Assembly (NCBI GenBank): GCA_900473795.1
Contig: UCMT01000028.1
Location: 42,903 to 106,902 of the forward strand
DNA length: 64,000 nt
Source: Hyphomicrobiales bacterium
GTDB taxonomy: Bacteria > Pseudomonadota > Alphaproteobacteria > Rhizobiales > Rhizobiaceae
Reading direction: 5' to 3'
The position numbers and the translations under genes are program-made. The notes beneath the pieces were generated by a model. It saw only the letters and a list, made by a program, of their open reading frames with translations, was not told the origin of the DNA and made no database searches. Of the stretch, positions 42,865-53,322 are shown one piece after another. Position 1 is the stretch's first letter. Every line of letters starts with the position of its first letter.

Positions 42865-44289
42865 CTACCGCTTCTTGCGGTTCTCGAACGGGTTTTCCGA
42901 TGCCCTGAGATGGATGCGGATCGGCACGCCGGGCATCTGGAAATCGTTGCGCAGGCCGTTGGTCAGGTAGCGGATATAGCTTTCCGGCACCGCGTCGGGG
43001 CGCGTGCAGGAAATCATGAAGCCCGGCGGACGGGCTTTCACCTGGGTCATGTATTTCAGCTTCAGGCGGCGGCCGGAAACGGCCGGCGGCGGATGCTGCA
43101 CCTGTTGGTGATCGAGCCAGCGGTTGAGCTTGGCGGTCGAAATACGGCGGTTCCAGACCTTGTCGGTGTCGATGATCGACTGCATCAGCTTGTCGAGGCC
43201 GTAGCCGGTCTGGCCGGAAATCGGCACAGCACGGATGCCGCGGGCCTGCGGCAACAGGCGCTCGGTCTTTTCTCTGAGATCGGCAAGCAGCGCCTGCGCA
43301 TCTTCGACCAGATCCCACTTGTTGAAGGCGAGGATTGCGGCGCGGCCTTCGCGGATGACGAGATCGACGAGTTGCAGGTCCTGTTTTTCAAAGGGGATGG
43401 TCGCATCGAAGACGATGACGACGGCTTCGGCAAAGCGGATGGAGCGCAGGCTGTCGGCTACGGAGAGCTTTTCCAGCTTCTCCTGCACCCGCGCCTTCTT
43501 GCGCATGCCGGCCGTGTCGAACATCTTGATGGTGCGACCGCGCCAGTCCCATTCGACCGAGATGCTGTCGCGGGTAATGCCGGCCTCGGGACCGGTCAGC
43601 AGGCGGTCTTCGCCGAGAAAGCGGTTGATGAGCGTCGACTTGCCGGCATTCGGACGACCGATGATCGCCACCCGCAAAGGCTTCGTGTCGTCATATTCCG
43701 GCTCGAATTCCTCGTCTTCTTCCGCTCCCTGCTCACCGCGAAGATCGACATCGGTCTCGGCTTCATCGATTTCCGGCGGGAAAGCGCGGTCTTCGCCGAG
43801 CGCTTCGACAATCGCGTCGCGCAGGTCGATCATGCCCTGGCCGTGCTCCGCCGAGATGGCGACCGGCTCGCCGAGGCCCAGAGTGAAGGCGTCGTAATAA
43901 CCGCCGTCCGAGCCCTTGGCTTCCGATTTGTTGGCAACCAGAATGACCGGCTTGCCGCGGCGGCGCAGCATTTCGCCGAGCGTCTCGTCGGCCGGGGTCA
44001 GGCCATGTTTGGCGTCGACGACGAAAAGCGTCAGGTCAGCCTCCGCGATCGCCGCCTCCGTTTGCGCCCACATGCGCCCCTGCAGGGTCTCAGGCCCCGA
44101 CTGTTCGAGGCCGGCGGTGTCGATGATGGTGAAGCGCAGGTCCACGAGCTTGGCCTCGCCCGGCCGCCGGTCGCGGGTAACGCCCGGCGTGTCGTCGACA
44201 AGCGCCAGCTTCTTGCCAACCAGACGGTTGAAAAGCGTGGATTTGCCGACATTGGGGCGCCCGACGATGGCGACGGTGAAGTTCATCAA
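42865..44289 (-). CDS. der: Ribosome assembly GTPase Der (EngA)
   Basis: A double-GTPase required for 50S subunit maturation. The 474-residue chain has G1 motifs GRPNVGKST (residue 10) and GRPNAGKST (near 210), DTAG elements (DTAGLEQ, DTAGMRK), NKSE and NKWD G4 motifs, and a C-terminal KH-like domain. The acidic insert between the two domains ([11 protein letters not shown]) is usual in rhizobia. It follows the YfgM-like gene by 56 bp; the bamB gene often found between the two in proteobacteria is not present here. Confidence 0.97.
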   Translation of the reverse strand: MMNFTVAIVGRPNVGKSTLFNRLVGKKLALVDDTPGVTRDRRPGEAKLVDLRFTIIDTAGLEQSGPETLQGRMWAQTEAAIAEADLTLFVVDAKHGLTPADETLGEMLRRRGKPVILVANKSEAKGSDGGYYDAFTLGLGEPVAISAEHGQGMIDLRDAIVEALGEDRAFPPEIDEAETDVDLRGEQGAEEDEEFEPEYDDTKPLRVAIIGRPNAGKSTLINRFLGEDRLLTGPEAGITRDSISVEWDWRGRTIKMFDTAGMRKKARVQEKLEKLSVADSLRSIRFAEAVVIVFDATIPFEKQDLQLVDLVIREGRAAILAFNKWDLVEDAQALLADLREKTERLLPQARGIRAVPISGQTGYGLDKLMQSIIDTDKVWNRRISTAKLNRWLDHQQVQHPPPAVSGRRLKLKYMTQVKARPPGFMISCTRPDAVPESYIRYLTNGLRNDFQMPGVPIRIHLRASENPFENRKKR

Positions 44290-44345
44290 GTTATCCTGTC
44301 TTCTTCAGAGCATCATGCCCTGGTGTTTGTTTTTGAACCGTCCGG

Positions 44346-45017
44346 TCAGGCCGCCTTGCCGCTGGCCGCGATCAGGTCGAGCAGCATCTGGGCGCGGTTC
44401 GCCAGGTTGCGCGGGGTTTCGGCATCATCAACGATCTGCTGGAACCACGTCTTTGCCTTCGCCATATCGCCGGCCTTGTAGGCTGCAAGCCCAAGGGCTT
44501 CGCGCGCCGAATGGCGCATGCCGTTACCCGGGACGGCGAGCTGCTCGGCTTCGGCCGAAACCTGCTCATAGGTGCCGGTATCGACCAGCAGATAGGCCGC
44601 ACGCATCCGGGCCGCGTCGCGCATCGCCTGCGGCAGGCTGGCATCCTTGGCAATGTCGGAGAAAACCTGAACGGCAGCGGCGACATCGCCCTTCTGCGCC
44701 GTGAGCGTTGCCGCGCGCATCTTCGCCAGCACCGGATAGGCGCCGTAGCCATCCTTCTCGAGCGCCGTCAGAGCTGCCAGAGCCTCGTCAGCCTTGTTTT
44801 CCTTGGAGAGCGTCAGGGCCGCCAGAAACTGGTCGCCCGACTGCGAGGCCGAGGTTTCGTGCCAGTATTCGTAACCCACCTTGCCGATGGTTCCGAGAAC
44901 GATGAGGATGGCGATCCCGATGATGACGCCGCCGAAGCGCGTCCAGGCGGCCTTGACCTGCTCGGAGCGCAGTTCTTCGTTGACCTCGCGGATAAAGCTG
45001 TCGTCCTGGTTCGCCAT
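44346..45017 (-). CDS. YfgM-like tetratricopeptide membrane protein
   Basis: A 223-residue protein with a short cytosolic N-terminus (MANQDDSFIREVNEELR), one membrane segment at about residues 30-52 (GVIIGIAILIVLGTIGKVGYEYW) and a periplasmic TPR-like domain. In other proteobacteria YfgM is an ancillary factor of the SecYEG translocon with PpiD. The length, single membrane anchor and location just upstream of der all fit this family. The function in this organism is inferred. Confidence 0.82.
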   Translation of the reverse strand: MANQDDSFIREVNEELRSEQVKAAWTRFGGVIIGIAILIVLGTIGKVGYEYWHETSASQSGDQFLAALTLSKENKADEALAALTALEKDGYGAYPVLAKMRAATLTAQKGDVAAAVQVFSDIAKDASLPQAMRDAARMRAAYLLVDTGTYEQVSAEAEQLAVPGNGMRHSAREALGLAAYKAGDMAKAKTWFQQIVDDAETPRNLANRAQMLLDLIAASGKAA

Positions 45018-45122
45018 TTCCTGTTCCGGTTGCCCGGCCTTCCCTGCAAAGATGAAAGTAAGATTGCGCGCTTCTAGCGTATTTTGAGGCCGTTGTAAGG
45101 GGGCACGCGCATTTAGCCCCCT

Positions 45123-45710
45123 TTAGCTCATGACAATCGGGGCAACACCGATCAGCCACTCGTGCAATTTCCAGACAAACAGCCCATAGGCGACACCACC
45201 GATGACTACCGCCAGCAGGTCGTTGGACGTGGAACGAAAGACCGGCAGCACCTTTTCGCCCGCCCGCTCCCGCCGCTTCAGCGAGATGCGCAGAATGACG
45301 GCCCAGGCCAGGAACGAGCCGAACAGCAATACCGAAGAGGTCTCGCCATTGGCGAGCAGATGGGCGAGCGCCCAGATCTTGATCGACAGGACCTGCGGAT
45401 GCTTGACCGCGACGGCAATGCGGCCGGCCGGCAAAAAGCCGGCGGCGAGACAGATGAAGGCAAGCAACATCAAGAGCAGCGAAATGTGCTTCAGGAACAC
45501 CGGCGGGTTGTAGAGCATGCCGGTGACCGCCCTCGCCTCGCCGAAGCCGTAGATGATCAACAGGAGGCCGATGAGGCTGATGACCGCATAGATGCCCATC
45601 CAGGCGCCCTTGCCTTGGCGCTCGATGACCGAGGCACGCAGGCCAGGCGCCACGACGCGCACGAGATGCATGCCGAGAAAGATGACGATGCCCAGAATAA
45701 GAAATGTCAT
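45123..45710 (-). CDS. nnrU: NnrU family membrane protein
   Basis: A 195-residue integral membrane protein with about six hydrophobic segments. It has the NnrU-family opening MTFLILGIVIFLGMHLVRVVAPGLR, the GKGAWMGIYAVISLIGL segment and the conserved AHLLANGETSSVLLFGSF loop. NnrU is linked to nitrite/nitric-oxide metabolism in denitrifying rhizobia, but no denitrification genes are in the window, and similar proteins occur in non-denitrifiers, including plant zeta-carotene isomerase homologues. The start ATG 45710 is preferred to ATG 45719 because family members begin at MTxLILG. Confidence 0.82.
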   Translation of the reverse strand: MTFLILGIVIFLGMHLVRVVAPGLRASVIERQGKGAWMGIYAVISLIGLLLIIYGFGEARAVTGMLYNPPVFLKHISLLLMLLAFICLAAGFLPAGRIAVAVKHPQVLSIKIWALAHLLANGETSSVLLFGSFLAWAVILRISLKRRERAGEKVLPVFRSTSNDLLAVVIGGVAYGLFVWKLHEWLIGVAPIVMS

Positions 45711-45847
45711 GAAGCCCATCCGCCGGTTGTGAGATTTTCTGCCTCTTCGCATAGCCGGATCGGAGGCAAGATTCCAGCGCGATCAAAGGATTGCCTTATT
45801 CTTGAGGCAGGGGTCGCAACTCCGCATCCGCCCTCCAAGGTTTCCGC

Positions 45848-46858
45848 ATGCCCAGATTTTCCGCCGCTCCCGGCCTTGCTCTCGTATTGGCCGCCCTGGT
45901 TCCCGCCCTCGCCCATGCGGTACAACCACCTGCTCCGGCAGGCCGAAAACAGCTTGTCATCATTTCCTTCGACGGCGCCCACGACAACAGGCTCTGGGAA
46001 AAGAGCCTGGAAATGGGCAAGCGGACGGGCGCGCATTTCACCTACTTTCTCTCCTGCACCTTCCTGATGACGCGAGCGGAGGGCGGCAAGACGTACCAGG
46101 CGCCCGGACAAAAGGCCGGACGCTCGAATGTCGGCTTTGCCCAGAGCCGGGAGGAAATACAGGCTCGCGTGCGCCACATCTGGCAGGCGCATGAATCTGG
46201 CCATGATATCGGCAGCCACGCCTGCGGCCATTTCGACGGCAAGGGCTGGAGCGCGGCCGACTGGGGACAGGAATTCACAGCCTTCCACATGGTGCTCTTG
46301 AACGCCTGGAAAGCCGGCGGCATCGCGGGCGAGCAGCCCGAGGGCTGGGCGGATTTCGCTGTAAATGACATCAAGGGATTTCGCGCGCCCTATCTTTCCC
46401 TAAGCGATGGCCTGCTGCCCGCACTGAAAAAGACCGGCTTTACCTATGACGCAAGCCTCGTCACCAAAGGTCCTGGCTGGCCATCGGACGCCGACGGCAT
46501 GCCGCGTTTCGGGCTGCCTCTCATTCCGGAAGGCCCGCAACAGCGCCGCGTGATCGGCATGGACTACAATCTCTTCATCCGCCATTCAATGGGCGTGGAA
46601 AACCGCAAGGACAGTGCCGTCTTCGAGGAGCGCACGCTCGATGCCTACCGGAAAGCGTTCGAGGCGCAGTACGAGGGCGACCGCATCCCGCTGCAGCTCG
46701 GTTTCCACTTCGTCGAAATGAACGGCGGCGCCTATTGGCGGGCGCTGGACCGGTTCCTGACCGAGACCTGCGGCAAGCCCGATGTCGCATGCGTCAGCTA
46801 TGCCGAGGCGCTGCCGCTGATCGCCAATGAGAAGAAGGCGGATCGCTCCGCCTTCTGA
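45848..46858 (+). CDS. Exported polysaccharide deacetylase family protein
   Basis: A 336-residue secreted protein. It has a signal peptide (ALVLAALVPALAHA) and a NodB-homology domain with the motif-1 region VIISFDGAHDN (aligned with the TFDDG metal/catalytic Asp motif) and the metal-ligand HDIGSHACGH (H-x3-H) near residue 120, plus GFRAPYLSLSD (motif 3). A long insertion between motifs 1 and 2 contains cysteines. It probably removes acetyl groups from an envelope polysaccharide; the substrate is unknown. It is divergent from nnrU and convergent with the BacA-family gene. Confidence 0.82.
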   Translation: MPRFSAAPGLALVLAALVPALAHAVQPPAPAGRKQLVIISFDGAHDNRLWEKSLEMGKRTGAHFTYFLSCTFLMTRAEGGKTYQAPGQKAGRSNVGFAQSREEIQARVRHIWQAHESGHDIGSHACGHFDGKGWSAADWGQEFTAFHMVLLNAWKAGGIAGEQPEGWADFAVNDIKGFRAPYLSLSDGLLPALKKTGFTYDASLVTKGPGWPSDADGMPRFGLPLIPEGPQQRRVIGMDYNLFIRHSMGVENRKDSAVFEERTLDAYRKAFEAQYEGDRIPLQLGFHFVEMNGGAYWRALDRFLTETCGKPDVACVSYAEALPLIANEKKADRSAF

Positions 46859-46887
46859 TGGTTTCAATTTCTGCGAATGCTTCTCGT

Positions 46888-48162
46888 TTACGGCTTCGCC
46901 GCCGCGAACTCTCCATCCGTTTCCTCACGCGCAAGGTAGAGCTGGTCGATTTCAGGCAGCGGCTCGTCGTCAATTGCCGCTTCAAAGGCTATCAGGCGCT
47001 TGTGAATGGATAGAAGCTCGATGATCGTAGTCCAGGAATTGACAAGATACTGGAACGAGTTGCTGACCTGGCCAAAGGCGGTAGCTATCTGTTGCCAAAT
47101 ACCCAGCGTAATCTTGTGGGCGACGAAGGTGGGAACCAGAACGACGTAAAGGAAGATGGCGTCGAGTTGCCCATAAGTGTACCGCGCAACGTTAAAATAT
47201 ACGTAGTGGAAATACATACGGAAATAATTCCGCTGCACATTCATGAATAAGTCTCTTACAGCCTGCGGCTGAGCCCGCTCCTCATGGTCTTCCCCATAAA
47301 CGAGCTCTTTACGGTACGCCGCCTCCACACGCTGATTGCGGAAGTTCAAGCCTGGGAGCTTTACACCGACGGCTGCCAGAAGGACCGTCCCGAAGACGGA
47401 CCAGATGATGGCAAGCCAGACCAGGGAATTGGGAATAGCGCCGATGACCGGCAAATCGCTCACGTGTTTGGAAAGCTCCGAAAGAATCGGCAGGAAGACG
47501 ATCAGCGTCATGACCGACCCAATCAAGTTAACTCCAAGGCTTTCAAGAATGTTGGCGAAACGCATAGTATCTTCCTGGACACGCTGCGACGCTCCCTCGA
47601 TATGCCGGACCTTCTCCCACTTCGACATGTAAAAATTGTTCATCGCCGTCCGCCAACGAAAAACATAGTGGTTGATGAAAAAAGCCGAGATAACGGAAAT
47701 ACCAACCCCTATCATCGCGATCTGGGTGAATAGCCAGATCAGATGGTAAAAGTCACTTTCGGCAATACCTTCTTTTCCCGCCAATGCATTTTGCATCAAG
47801 TCAAAAAAAGGCCTGCGCCAGACATTGAGCGCAACGTCGATCTGAACACCAAAATAGGTTATAAAGACGATGAAGGCGGATCCCCAGATTGACCATTTAA
47901 TCCAAGGATTATCTCTCTCTTTTACATGCCAGACAGCGCAAAAAATCGCGGAACATGCGATAAAAAACGCGTAGAAAATAAGGTTGTTGGGGACAAGGAA
48001 AAATGCAACGCCAACCGGCAGAGCCTCCTCCGGCAGGGGTGGAAAACCCAAGCCCGTTACGATCTGAACGCCTACAAAATACCAAAAAAGTACGCAGGCA
48101 AGGGACCAAATTCCGGCGGAGGAAAAGAACAGCTTCGGCTGGGGAAAGAAGGAATGGAACAA
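46888..48162 (-). CDS. bacA: SbmA/BacA family peptide transporter
   Basis: An inner-membrane, proton-driven importer of peptides. The 424-residue chain has about seven to eight membrane segments and the family's conserved blocks: RWRTAMNNFYMSKW, RHIEGASQRVQEDTMRF, GVKLPGLNFRNQRVEAAYRKELVYGE and INSWTT-like SWTTIIELLSIHKRL. BacA of Sinorhizobium is essential in bacteroids and mediates uptake of NCR and other antimicrobial peptides. This protein keeps the motifs but its N-terminal 130 residues are divergent, and the DNA is AT-richer than its neighbours, so it may be a divergent or acquired copy. Confidence 0.86.
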   Translation of the reverse strand: MFHSFFPQPKLFFSSAGIWSLACVLFWYFVGVQIVTGLGFPPLPEEALPVGVAFFLVPNNLIFYAFFIACSAIFCAVWHVKERDNPWIKWSIWGSAFIVFITYFGVQIDVALNVWRRPFFDLMQNALAGKEGIAESDFYHLIWLFTQIAMIGVGISVISAFFINHYVFRWRTAMNNFYMSKWEKVRHIEGASQRVQEDTMRFANILESLGVNLIGSVMTLIVFLPILSELSKHVSDLPVIGAIPNSLVWLAIIWSVFGTVLLAAVGVKLPGLNFRNQRVEAAYRKELVYGEDHEERAQPQAVRDLFMNVQRNYFRMYFHYVYFNVARYTYGQLDAIFLYVVLVPTFVAHKITLGIWQQIATAFGQVSNSFQYLVNSWTTIIELLSIHKRLIAFEAAIDDEPLPEIDQLYLAREETDGEFAAAKP

Positions 48163-48285
48163 GAGGCAACACTCGCGTTTCTTGAGTGGGCGAACGCCCG
48201 CGCTTCGATGCGCCGAACCTAGGGCAAAAGCCCTCCCCTGCCAATCACGTCAAGCTAATGTTACCGTTATTTAATCGCCAGCCGC

Positions 48286-49485
48286 TCATGCAGCTGAGGC
48301 AATAACGATGCGGCGCATCTCGACGCCGGTGAGCGCTGCACAGAAGAGCAGCACGCCCGCTGCCATGAGCGTCGGCGCGGTAAAGCTGCCGCTGCGCCCG
48401 GCCAGCCAACCCGCAACGAGCGGCCCGATAATCTGGCCGACGCCGAAGGCGGCGGTCATGAAGGCGAGCGCCTTGCGCGGGCTTTGGGGTGCAAGCGCCC
48501 GGCCGATCTGCAGGCCATAGGCGGTGACCATGATGAATGTCGCGCCGAGCATCAGACCACCGATCAGCGGCGCGTAGGGTGACGGCAGGGCGACTGCCAG
48601 CACAAGCCCGACGGCTTCGACCAGCAGACCTGCCAGATAGACCCCGACGATCCCCAGTCGCGGCACGGTACGGTGCCAGGCATGCACCGACACAGCGGCG
48701 CTCAGGCCGGTGATCAGCCAGGCGAAGAATTCGACGGTGTGATCGGCCGCGCCCTGGCGCGCCATGGCGACAAGGAAGGTGGCGGTGATGACGTAGCCGA
48801 AGCCGAACAGGCCATAGGTGAGCGTGACGACGACAAGCGGCCGGGTCCAGACGAGCGGTTTTTCCTTCTCGCCGGTCCGATGCCCCGCCGGACCTTCCGG
48901 CAGCAGCGCGGCCACGATGAGCGTGCCGAGACAGGCGATGACGGCGCCGCCGAACCAGGCCGCCTGCCAGCTTGCGAAATCACCGAGACCGCCGGCCGGC
49001 AGCAGGAACACCATCAGCGACGATACCGCGATGCCCATGCCGACACCGCCGAAATGCACCGACTGGACATGCGGATTGGCGGCGGCCAGCCCCCTGCTGA
49101 GCACGATCGCCGAGGTAAAGATCATCGTAAAGGCGCTGGCCACACCGGCAAGAAAGCGAATGGCGGAAAACAACAGGAGCGACGATGTCAGCCCCATGGC
49201 CAGCCGCAGCACCGCGGTCGCAACCAGCGCCGAAAGGGCGATTGACCTCTCCCGTCCCGCTGCCCAGCCATAGCCGGCGGCAACGGCTCCCAGCAGATAG
49301 CCGATGAAATTGGCAGACGCGATGATCCCGGCGTCGGCGGGCGTCAGGCCGAGATCAGCCATCATGCCGGGCAGAATCGGCGTATAGGAAAAGCGCCCGA
49401 AACCCATGGCAACCGCCATGGCGATGGCACCGGCAAACGCAGTGGGAGCAAGGCTCCGGTTCAAAGGACGGTCCAGCGTCGTCAT
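48286..49485 (-). CDS. YbfB/YjiJ family MFS transporter
   Basis: A 399-residue major facilitator with 12 predicted membrane segments. The N-terminal GFGRFSYTPILPGMMADLGLTPADAGIIASANFIGYLLGA block is typical of the YbfB/YjiJ subfamily, and the TM2-3 loop has the AGRERS variant of the MFS signature. The substrate is unknown. The start ATG 49485 (MTTLDRPLN) follows no strong SD; the frame extends to 49527. Confidence 0.82.
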   Translation of the reverse strand: MTTLDRPLNRSLAPTAFAGAIAMAVAMGFGRFSYTPILPGMMADLGLTPADAGIIASANFIGYLLGAVAAGYGWAAGRERSIALSALVATAVLRLAMGLTSSLLLFSAIRFLAGVASAFTMIFTSAIVLSRGLAAANPHVQSVHFGGVGMGIAVSSLMVFLLPAGGLGDFASWQAAWFGGAVIACLGTLIVAALLPEGPAGHRTGEKEKPLVWTRPLVVVTLTYGLFGFGYVITATFLVAMARQGAADHTVEFFAWLITGLSAAVSVHAWHRTVPRLGIVGVYLAGLLVEAVGLVLAVALPSPYAPLIGGLMLGATFIMVTAYGLQIGRALAPQSPRKALAFMTAAFGVGQIIGPLVAGWLAGRSGSFTAPTLMAAGVLLFCAALTGVEMRRIVIASAA

Positions 49486-49572
49486 ACCGTCGTTATTGCA
49501 ACGCAGCATCGCGAAGACAAACGACAAAATTTGATGCTGTCGTTCAAGGACGTGAATAGTAGCCCTTGCGGC

Positions 49573-50322
49573 TCAACCCGGAAGGGTGACGACCAGCGGT
49601 CCGTTGCGCGTGACGACCACCGTGTGCTCGTATTGCACTGTCGGCGCACGCGGCTCGCTGAACAGCGTCCACTCGTCATCTCCGCCTTCAGCCCATTGCG
49701 CTCCGAGCGACAGGAAGGGCTCGACGGTGAAGACCATGCCGTCGGTCATCCGCCGCTTCTCGTGCTTGTCCGGCCAGGTGGCGATTTCCGTCGGCTCCTC
49801 GTGCAGCGACCGGCCGACGCCGTGGCTCGCCAGATTGGTGACGAGCGTGTAGCGGTTCTTCCTGGCAAAGCTACCGATGGCATTGCCGATCGCCGCCAGC
49901 GGCTTGCCTGCCTTCACCTCGTTCAGGCCGACCCACATGGCGCGCTTGCCGTCGCGGCAGAGCCGCTCGATCTGCGGCTTGACCGGAGGCACGGCGAAAG
50001 AGGCACCGGTGTCGGCAAACAGCCCGTTTTTCTCGGCCGAGACGTCGATGTTGACGAGATCGCCGGCCCTGATGACGCGTGCGCCAGGAATGCCATGGGC
50101 GATCTCCTCGTTGACGCTGATGCAGGTGGCGCCGGGGAAATTATACGTGAGTTCCGGCGCGGAGCGGGCACCGGCATCCTCGAGCACCTTTCGGCCGATG
50201 GCATCGAGTTCCGCCGTGGTGATGCCCGGTTCGAGAGCGGCGCCCATGATCTGCACCGCATTGGCGCAGATGCGGCCAATTTCCTTCAACCGCTGCAGGT
50301 CTTCGTCATTGTTGAGGGTCAT
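49573..50322 (-). CDS. map: Methionine aminopeptidase, type I
   Basis: Removes the initiator methionine from nascent proteins. The 249-residue enzyme has the five metal ligands of the family in order: NIDVSAEKNGLFADTGASF (two Asp), SHGVGRSLHEEP (His), FTVEPF (Glu) and EHTVVV (Glu). HGIP in the substrate loop is also visible. It lacks the N-terminal extension of MetAP-Ib. The start ATG 50322 is at the beginning of the family alignment. It is one of probably two map genes in rhizobia; it is next to an MFS gene and an LLM-class gene, with which it has no evident tie. Confidence 0.93.
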   Translation of the reverse strand: MTLNNDEDLQRLKEIGRICANAVQIMGAALEPGITTAELDAIGRKVLEDAGARSAPELTYNFPGATCISVNEEIAHGIPGARVIRAGDLVNIDVSAEKNGLFADTGASFAVPPVKPQIERLCRDGKRAMWVGLNEVKAGKPLAAIGNAIGSFARKNRYTLVTNLASHGVGRSLHEEPTEIATWPDKHEKRRMTDGMVFTVEPFLSLGAQWAEGGDDEWTLFSEPRAPTVQYEHTVVVTRNGPLVVTLPG

Positions 50323-50400
50323 TGTCTCTCGCTTTCGGCAGCCTATGTAACGCGCCGAAAGCGGCCAATCCAGACGCCAATTGCAGGAAAATCGGCGAAA

Positions 50401-51459
50401 TCAGGCGGTTTCCACCTGCTGTGCATCTTCGGCCAAGGCGGCGCGCACCAGCGGCGCAACCTTCGTGCCGTAAAGTTCGATGCCGCGCATGATCTGGTCA
50501 TGCGGCATCAGGCCGATCGCCATCTGCAGCAGGAAGCGGTCATTCTTGAAGATGCGCTGGTGGCGGACGATCTTTTCCGCGACGGTGTCGGGATCGCCGA
50601 GAAACAGATTGCCGTTCGACCCGATCGCCTGGTTGAAATGCGCCCGGCTGGTCGGCCCCCAGCCGCGTTCGCGGCCGATGCGGTTCATCACCTCGGCCTG
50701 CGGGCCGTAGAACTGGTCGGCCGCCGTCTCTGTCGTGTCGGCGATGAAACCGTGCACATTGATGCTGGTCTTCAGCTTGGCGCCTTCCTGCCCGGCCCGA
50801 CGGGCGGCCTCGCGGTAGAGATCGAAGAGCGGCGCATAACGGGCCGGCTCGCCGCCGATGATGGCGAGCGCCACCGGCAGGCCGAGCGCTCCGGCGCGGG
50901 CCACCGATTGCGGCGTGCCGCCAACGGCAATCCAGATGGGCAGCGGATCGTTGAGCGGGCGCGGATAGACGCCCCGGCCGTTGATCGGCGCCCGCTTCTC
51001 GCCCGCCCAGGTCACCTTCTCACCCGCGCGGATGGCCAGCAGCAGGTCCAGTTTTTCGGCAAACAACTGGTCGTAGTCTTCGAGATCGTGGCCGAACAGC
51101 GGGAAGGACTCGATGAACGATCCGCGCCCCGCCATGATTTCGGCGCGGCCGTTCGAGATCAAGTCGAGCGTCGCAAACTGCTGGAACACCCGAACCGGAT
51201 CGTCCGAGCTCAGCACCGTGACGGCGCTGGTCAGCTTGATATTTTTCGTGCGCGACGCAGCCGCGGCAAGGATCATCGCCGGCGCAGACGCGACGTAATC
51301 CGGGCGATGATGTTCGCCAAGCCCGAAGACATCGAGCCCGACCTGATCGGCGAGTTCGATCTCCTCGATGAGATGCCGCACCCGCTCCTCGCCTTCCCGG
51401 CCGCGCCCGTTCGGCGCCTCGGGATGAACGTCGCCGAATGTGTAAAGACCGAGTTCCAT
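50401..51459 (-). CDS. LLM class flavin-dependent oxidoreductase
   Basis: A 352-residue TIM-barrel monooxygenase of the luciferase-like family. It has [13 protein letters not shown] at the N-terminus, LGEHHRPDY near residue 50 and [20 protein letters not shown] near 85, the pattern of group-VIII LLM proteins with unknown substrates. The start ATG 51459 is supported by GGAAG. A flavin reductase partner is not adjacent. Confidence 0.85.
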   Translation of the reverse strand: MELGLYTFGDVHPEAPNGRGREGEERVRHLIEEIELADQVGLDVFGLGEHHRPDYVASAPAMILAAAASRTKNIKLTSAVTVLSSDDPVRVFQQFATLDLISNGRAEIMAGRGSFIESFPLFGHDLEDYDQLFAEKLDLLLAIRAGEKVTWAGEKRAPINGRGVYPRPLNDPLPIWIAVGGTPQSVARAGALGLPVALAIIGGEPARYAPLFDLYREAARRAGQEGAKLKTSINVHGFIADTTETAADQFYGPQAEVMNRIGRERGWGPTSRAHFNQAIGSNGNLFLGDPDTVAEKIVRHQRIFKNDRFLLQMAIGLMPHDQIMRGIELYGTKVAPLVRAALAEDAQQVETA

Positions 51460-51607
51460 GACTTCCAGCCTGTTTGGTCTGCCCTGATCTGGGGCGAAGC
51501 GGTTGTTCGCCCACAAATAGTCACGCACGGAGGCATATCACAGGCCGCGTCCTGAAACGGTGTGTTTCTTACTGCTGCACTGTTGCCGAAGTCCCGGTTA
51601 GCCAGGA

Positions 51608-53098
51608 TTATTCACTCAACGTCCGGCGCACGGCATCCTTCCAGCCTTTGATCTTCGTCTTCCGCGTTGCCTCGTCCATCGTCGGCTCGAACCGGCGGTC
51701 GCGCGCCCAGGATTTGGCGAAATCCTTCTGGTTCGGCCAGACGCCAGCCCGGCTGCCGGCAAGCCAGGCGACGCCAAGCGCCGTGGTCTCGAGAATCGTC
51801 GGACGGTCCACCGGGGCGTCGAGCAGATCGGAAAGACGCTGCATCGTCCAGTCGGAGGCGACCATGCCGCCATCGACGCGCAGGACCGTTTCCTTGCCGT
51901 CGCTCTTCCAGTCCTTGTGCATGGCATCAAGCAGGTCGCGCGTCTGGTAGCAGACAGCCTCGAGAGCGGCGCGGGCAAACTCCGCCGGGCCGGTGTTGCG
52001 CGTCATGCCGAAGATCGCGCCGCGTGCGTCCGGATCCCAATGCGGAGCGCCGAGGCCGGTGAAGGCCGGCACCAGATAAACCTCCTGCGACGGATCGGCG
52101 CTTTCGGCGAGCGTCCCGGCATCCGGAGCCGCCTTGATCACCTTCAGCCCGTCGCGCAGCCACTGTACGGCAGCGCCGGCCACGAAGATCGAACCTTCCA
52201 GGGCATAGGTTGTCTCTCCATCGAGGCGATAGGCGATCGTCGTCAGAAGCCTGTTCTTCGAGCGGACGATGTCCTGACCGGTGTTGAGAAGTGCGAAGCA
52301 GCCGGTGCCGTAGGTCGATTTCATCATGCCGGGCTGGAAGCAGGCCTGCCCGATGGTTGCGGCCTGCTGGTCACCGGCAACGCCGAGGATCGGAACTTCC
52401 GCCCCGAAGATCGACGCTTCGGTCACGCCGAAATCAGCGGCGCAATCGAGGACCTGCGGCAGCATTGCTTCGGGGACGCGCAGGATCTCCAACAGATCGC
52501 GATCCCACTCGTTGGTGGCGATGTTGTACATCAGCGTACGCGAGGCGTTGGTCGCGTCGGTGACGAAAGACTTGCCGCCCGTCAGCCGCCAGATCAGGAA
52601 TGTGTCGATCGTGCCGAAGCAGAGTTCACCCTTGGAGCCGCGGGTACGCGCGCCCTTCACGTTGGCGAGCATCCAGGAGAGCTTGGTACCGGAGAAATAG
52701 GGATCGAGCAGCAGCCCGGTCTTTTTCGTGAAGGTCTTTTCCAGCCCCTGACGCTTCAGCTTGTCGCAATAGGAGGCGGTGCGACGGTCCTGCCAGACGA
52801 TGGCATTGTGGATCGGCTTGCCGCTCTCGCGCTCCCAGACGACGACGGTCTCGCGCTGATTGGTGATGCCGATCGCTGAAAGGTCGCTCGCCTTGATGCC
52901 GGCCTTGCGGATGGCTTCCTTGATCGTCCAGACGACCGTGTCCCAGATCTCTTCCGGATCGTGTTCCACCCAGCCGGATTTCGGGAAATACTGCTTGAAT
53001 TCCTTTTGCCCGGAACCGATCACTTTCTGCTTCGCGTCAAAAACGATCGCGCGGCTCGAGGTCGTGCCCTGATCGATCGCGAGAACATATCCGCTCAT
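51608..53098 (-). CDS. glpK: Glycerol kinase
   Basis: Phosphorylates glycerol to glycerol-3-phosphate. The 496-residue FGGY-family enzyme shows the N-terminal phosphate loop [15 protein letters not shown], substrate contacts [11 protein letters not shown], and the C-terminal domain with GGMVASDW and LGVAWLAG. glpK is separate here from glpD or transporter genes. Upstream, the promoter region carries repeated AACGAA motifs that could bind a GlpR-type (DeoR-family) repressor. Confidence 0.96.
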   Translation of the reverse strand: MSGYVLAIDQGTTSSRAIVFDAKQKVIGSGQKEFKQYFPKSGWVEHDPEEIWDTVVWTIKEAIRKAGIKASDLSAIGITNQRETVVVWERESGKPIHNAIVWQDRRTASYCDKLKRQGLEKTFTKKTGLLLDPYFSGTKLSWMLANVKGARTRGSKGELCFGTIDTFLIWRLTGGKSFVTDATNASRTLMYNIATNEWDRDLLEILRVPEAMLPQVLDCAADFGVTEASIFGAEVPILGVAGDQQAATIGQACFQPGMMKSTYGTGCFALLNTGQDIVRSKNRLLTTIAYRLDGETTYALEGSIFVAGAAVQWLRDGLKVIKAAPDAGTLAESADPSQEVYLVPAFTGLGAPHWDPDARGAIFGMTRNTGPAEFARAALEAVCYQTRDLLDAMHKDWKSDGKETVLRVDGGMVASDWTMQRLSDLLDAPVDRPTILETTALGVAWLAGSRAGVWPNQKDFAKSWARDRRFEPTMDEATRKTKIKGWKDAVRRTLSE

Positions 53099-53175
53099 TC
53101 TGCCCCTCCCAGCGTTTCTGAACCTGCCGATCTCTCCTCAAGACCGCAAGCATTTCAAAAAACTTCAATACGATA

Positions 53176-53207
53176 CAAAAACGAATGTCAAACGAAAACA
53201 AAACGCA
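53176..53207 (-). promoter_or_regulatory. Possible GlpR-type operator upstream of glpK
   Basis: The DNA has three closely spaced copies of AACGAA/AACGCA (53180-53185, 53191-53196, 53202-53207; on the minus strand TTCGTT repeats). DeoR-family GlpR regulators bind TTCGTT-like repeats. It is 78-109 bp upstream of glpK, next to a TTGAC-like element. Confidence 0.35.
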
Positions 53208-53322
53208 AATCGACGCACTTTCACAATGCAATCGAAGCAGGGACTGCGGCGGGAAAAACGCAATTGTCACGCTGCCGGTTTTAGGCATAGTTTCAAGAGT
53301 GGATTTAACAAGAAGAGACCGC

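Noticed and set aside
42619..44481. 620-codon plus-strand frame antisense to der
   Set aside because: It covers the conserved double GTPase on the other strand and continues into flanking genes; no protein features.
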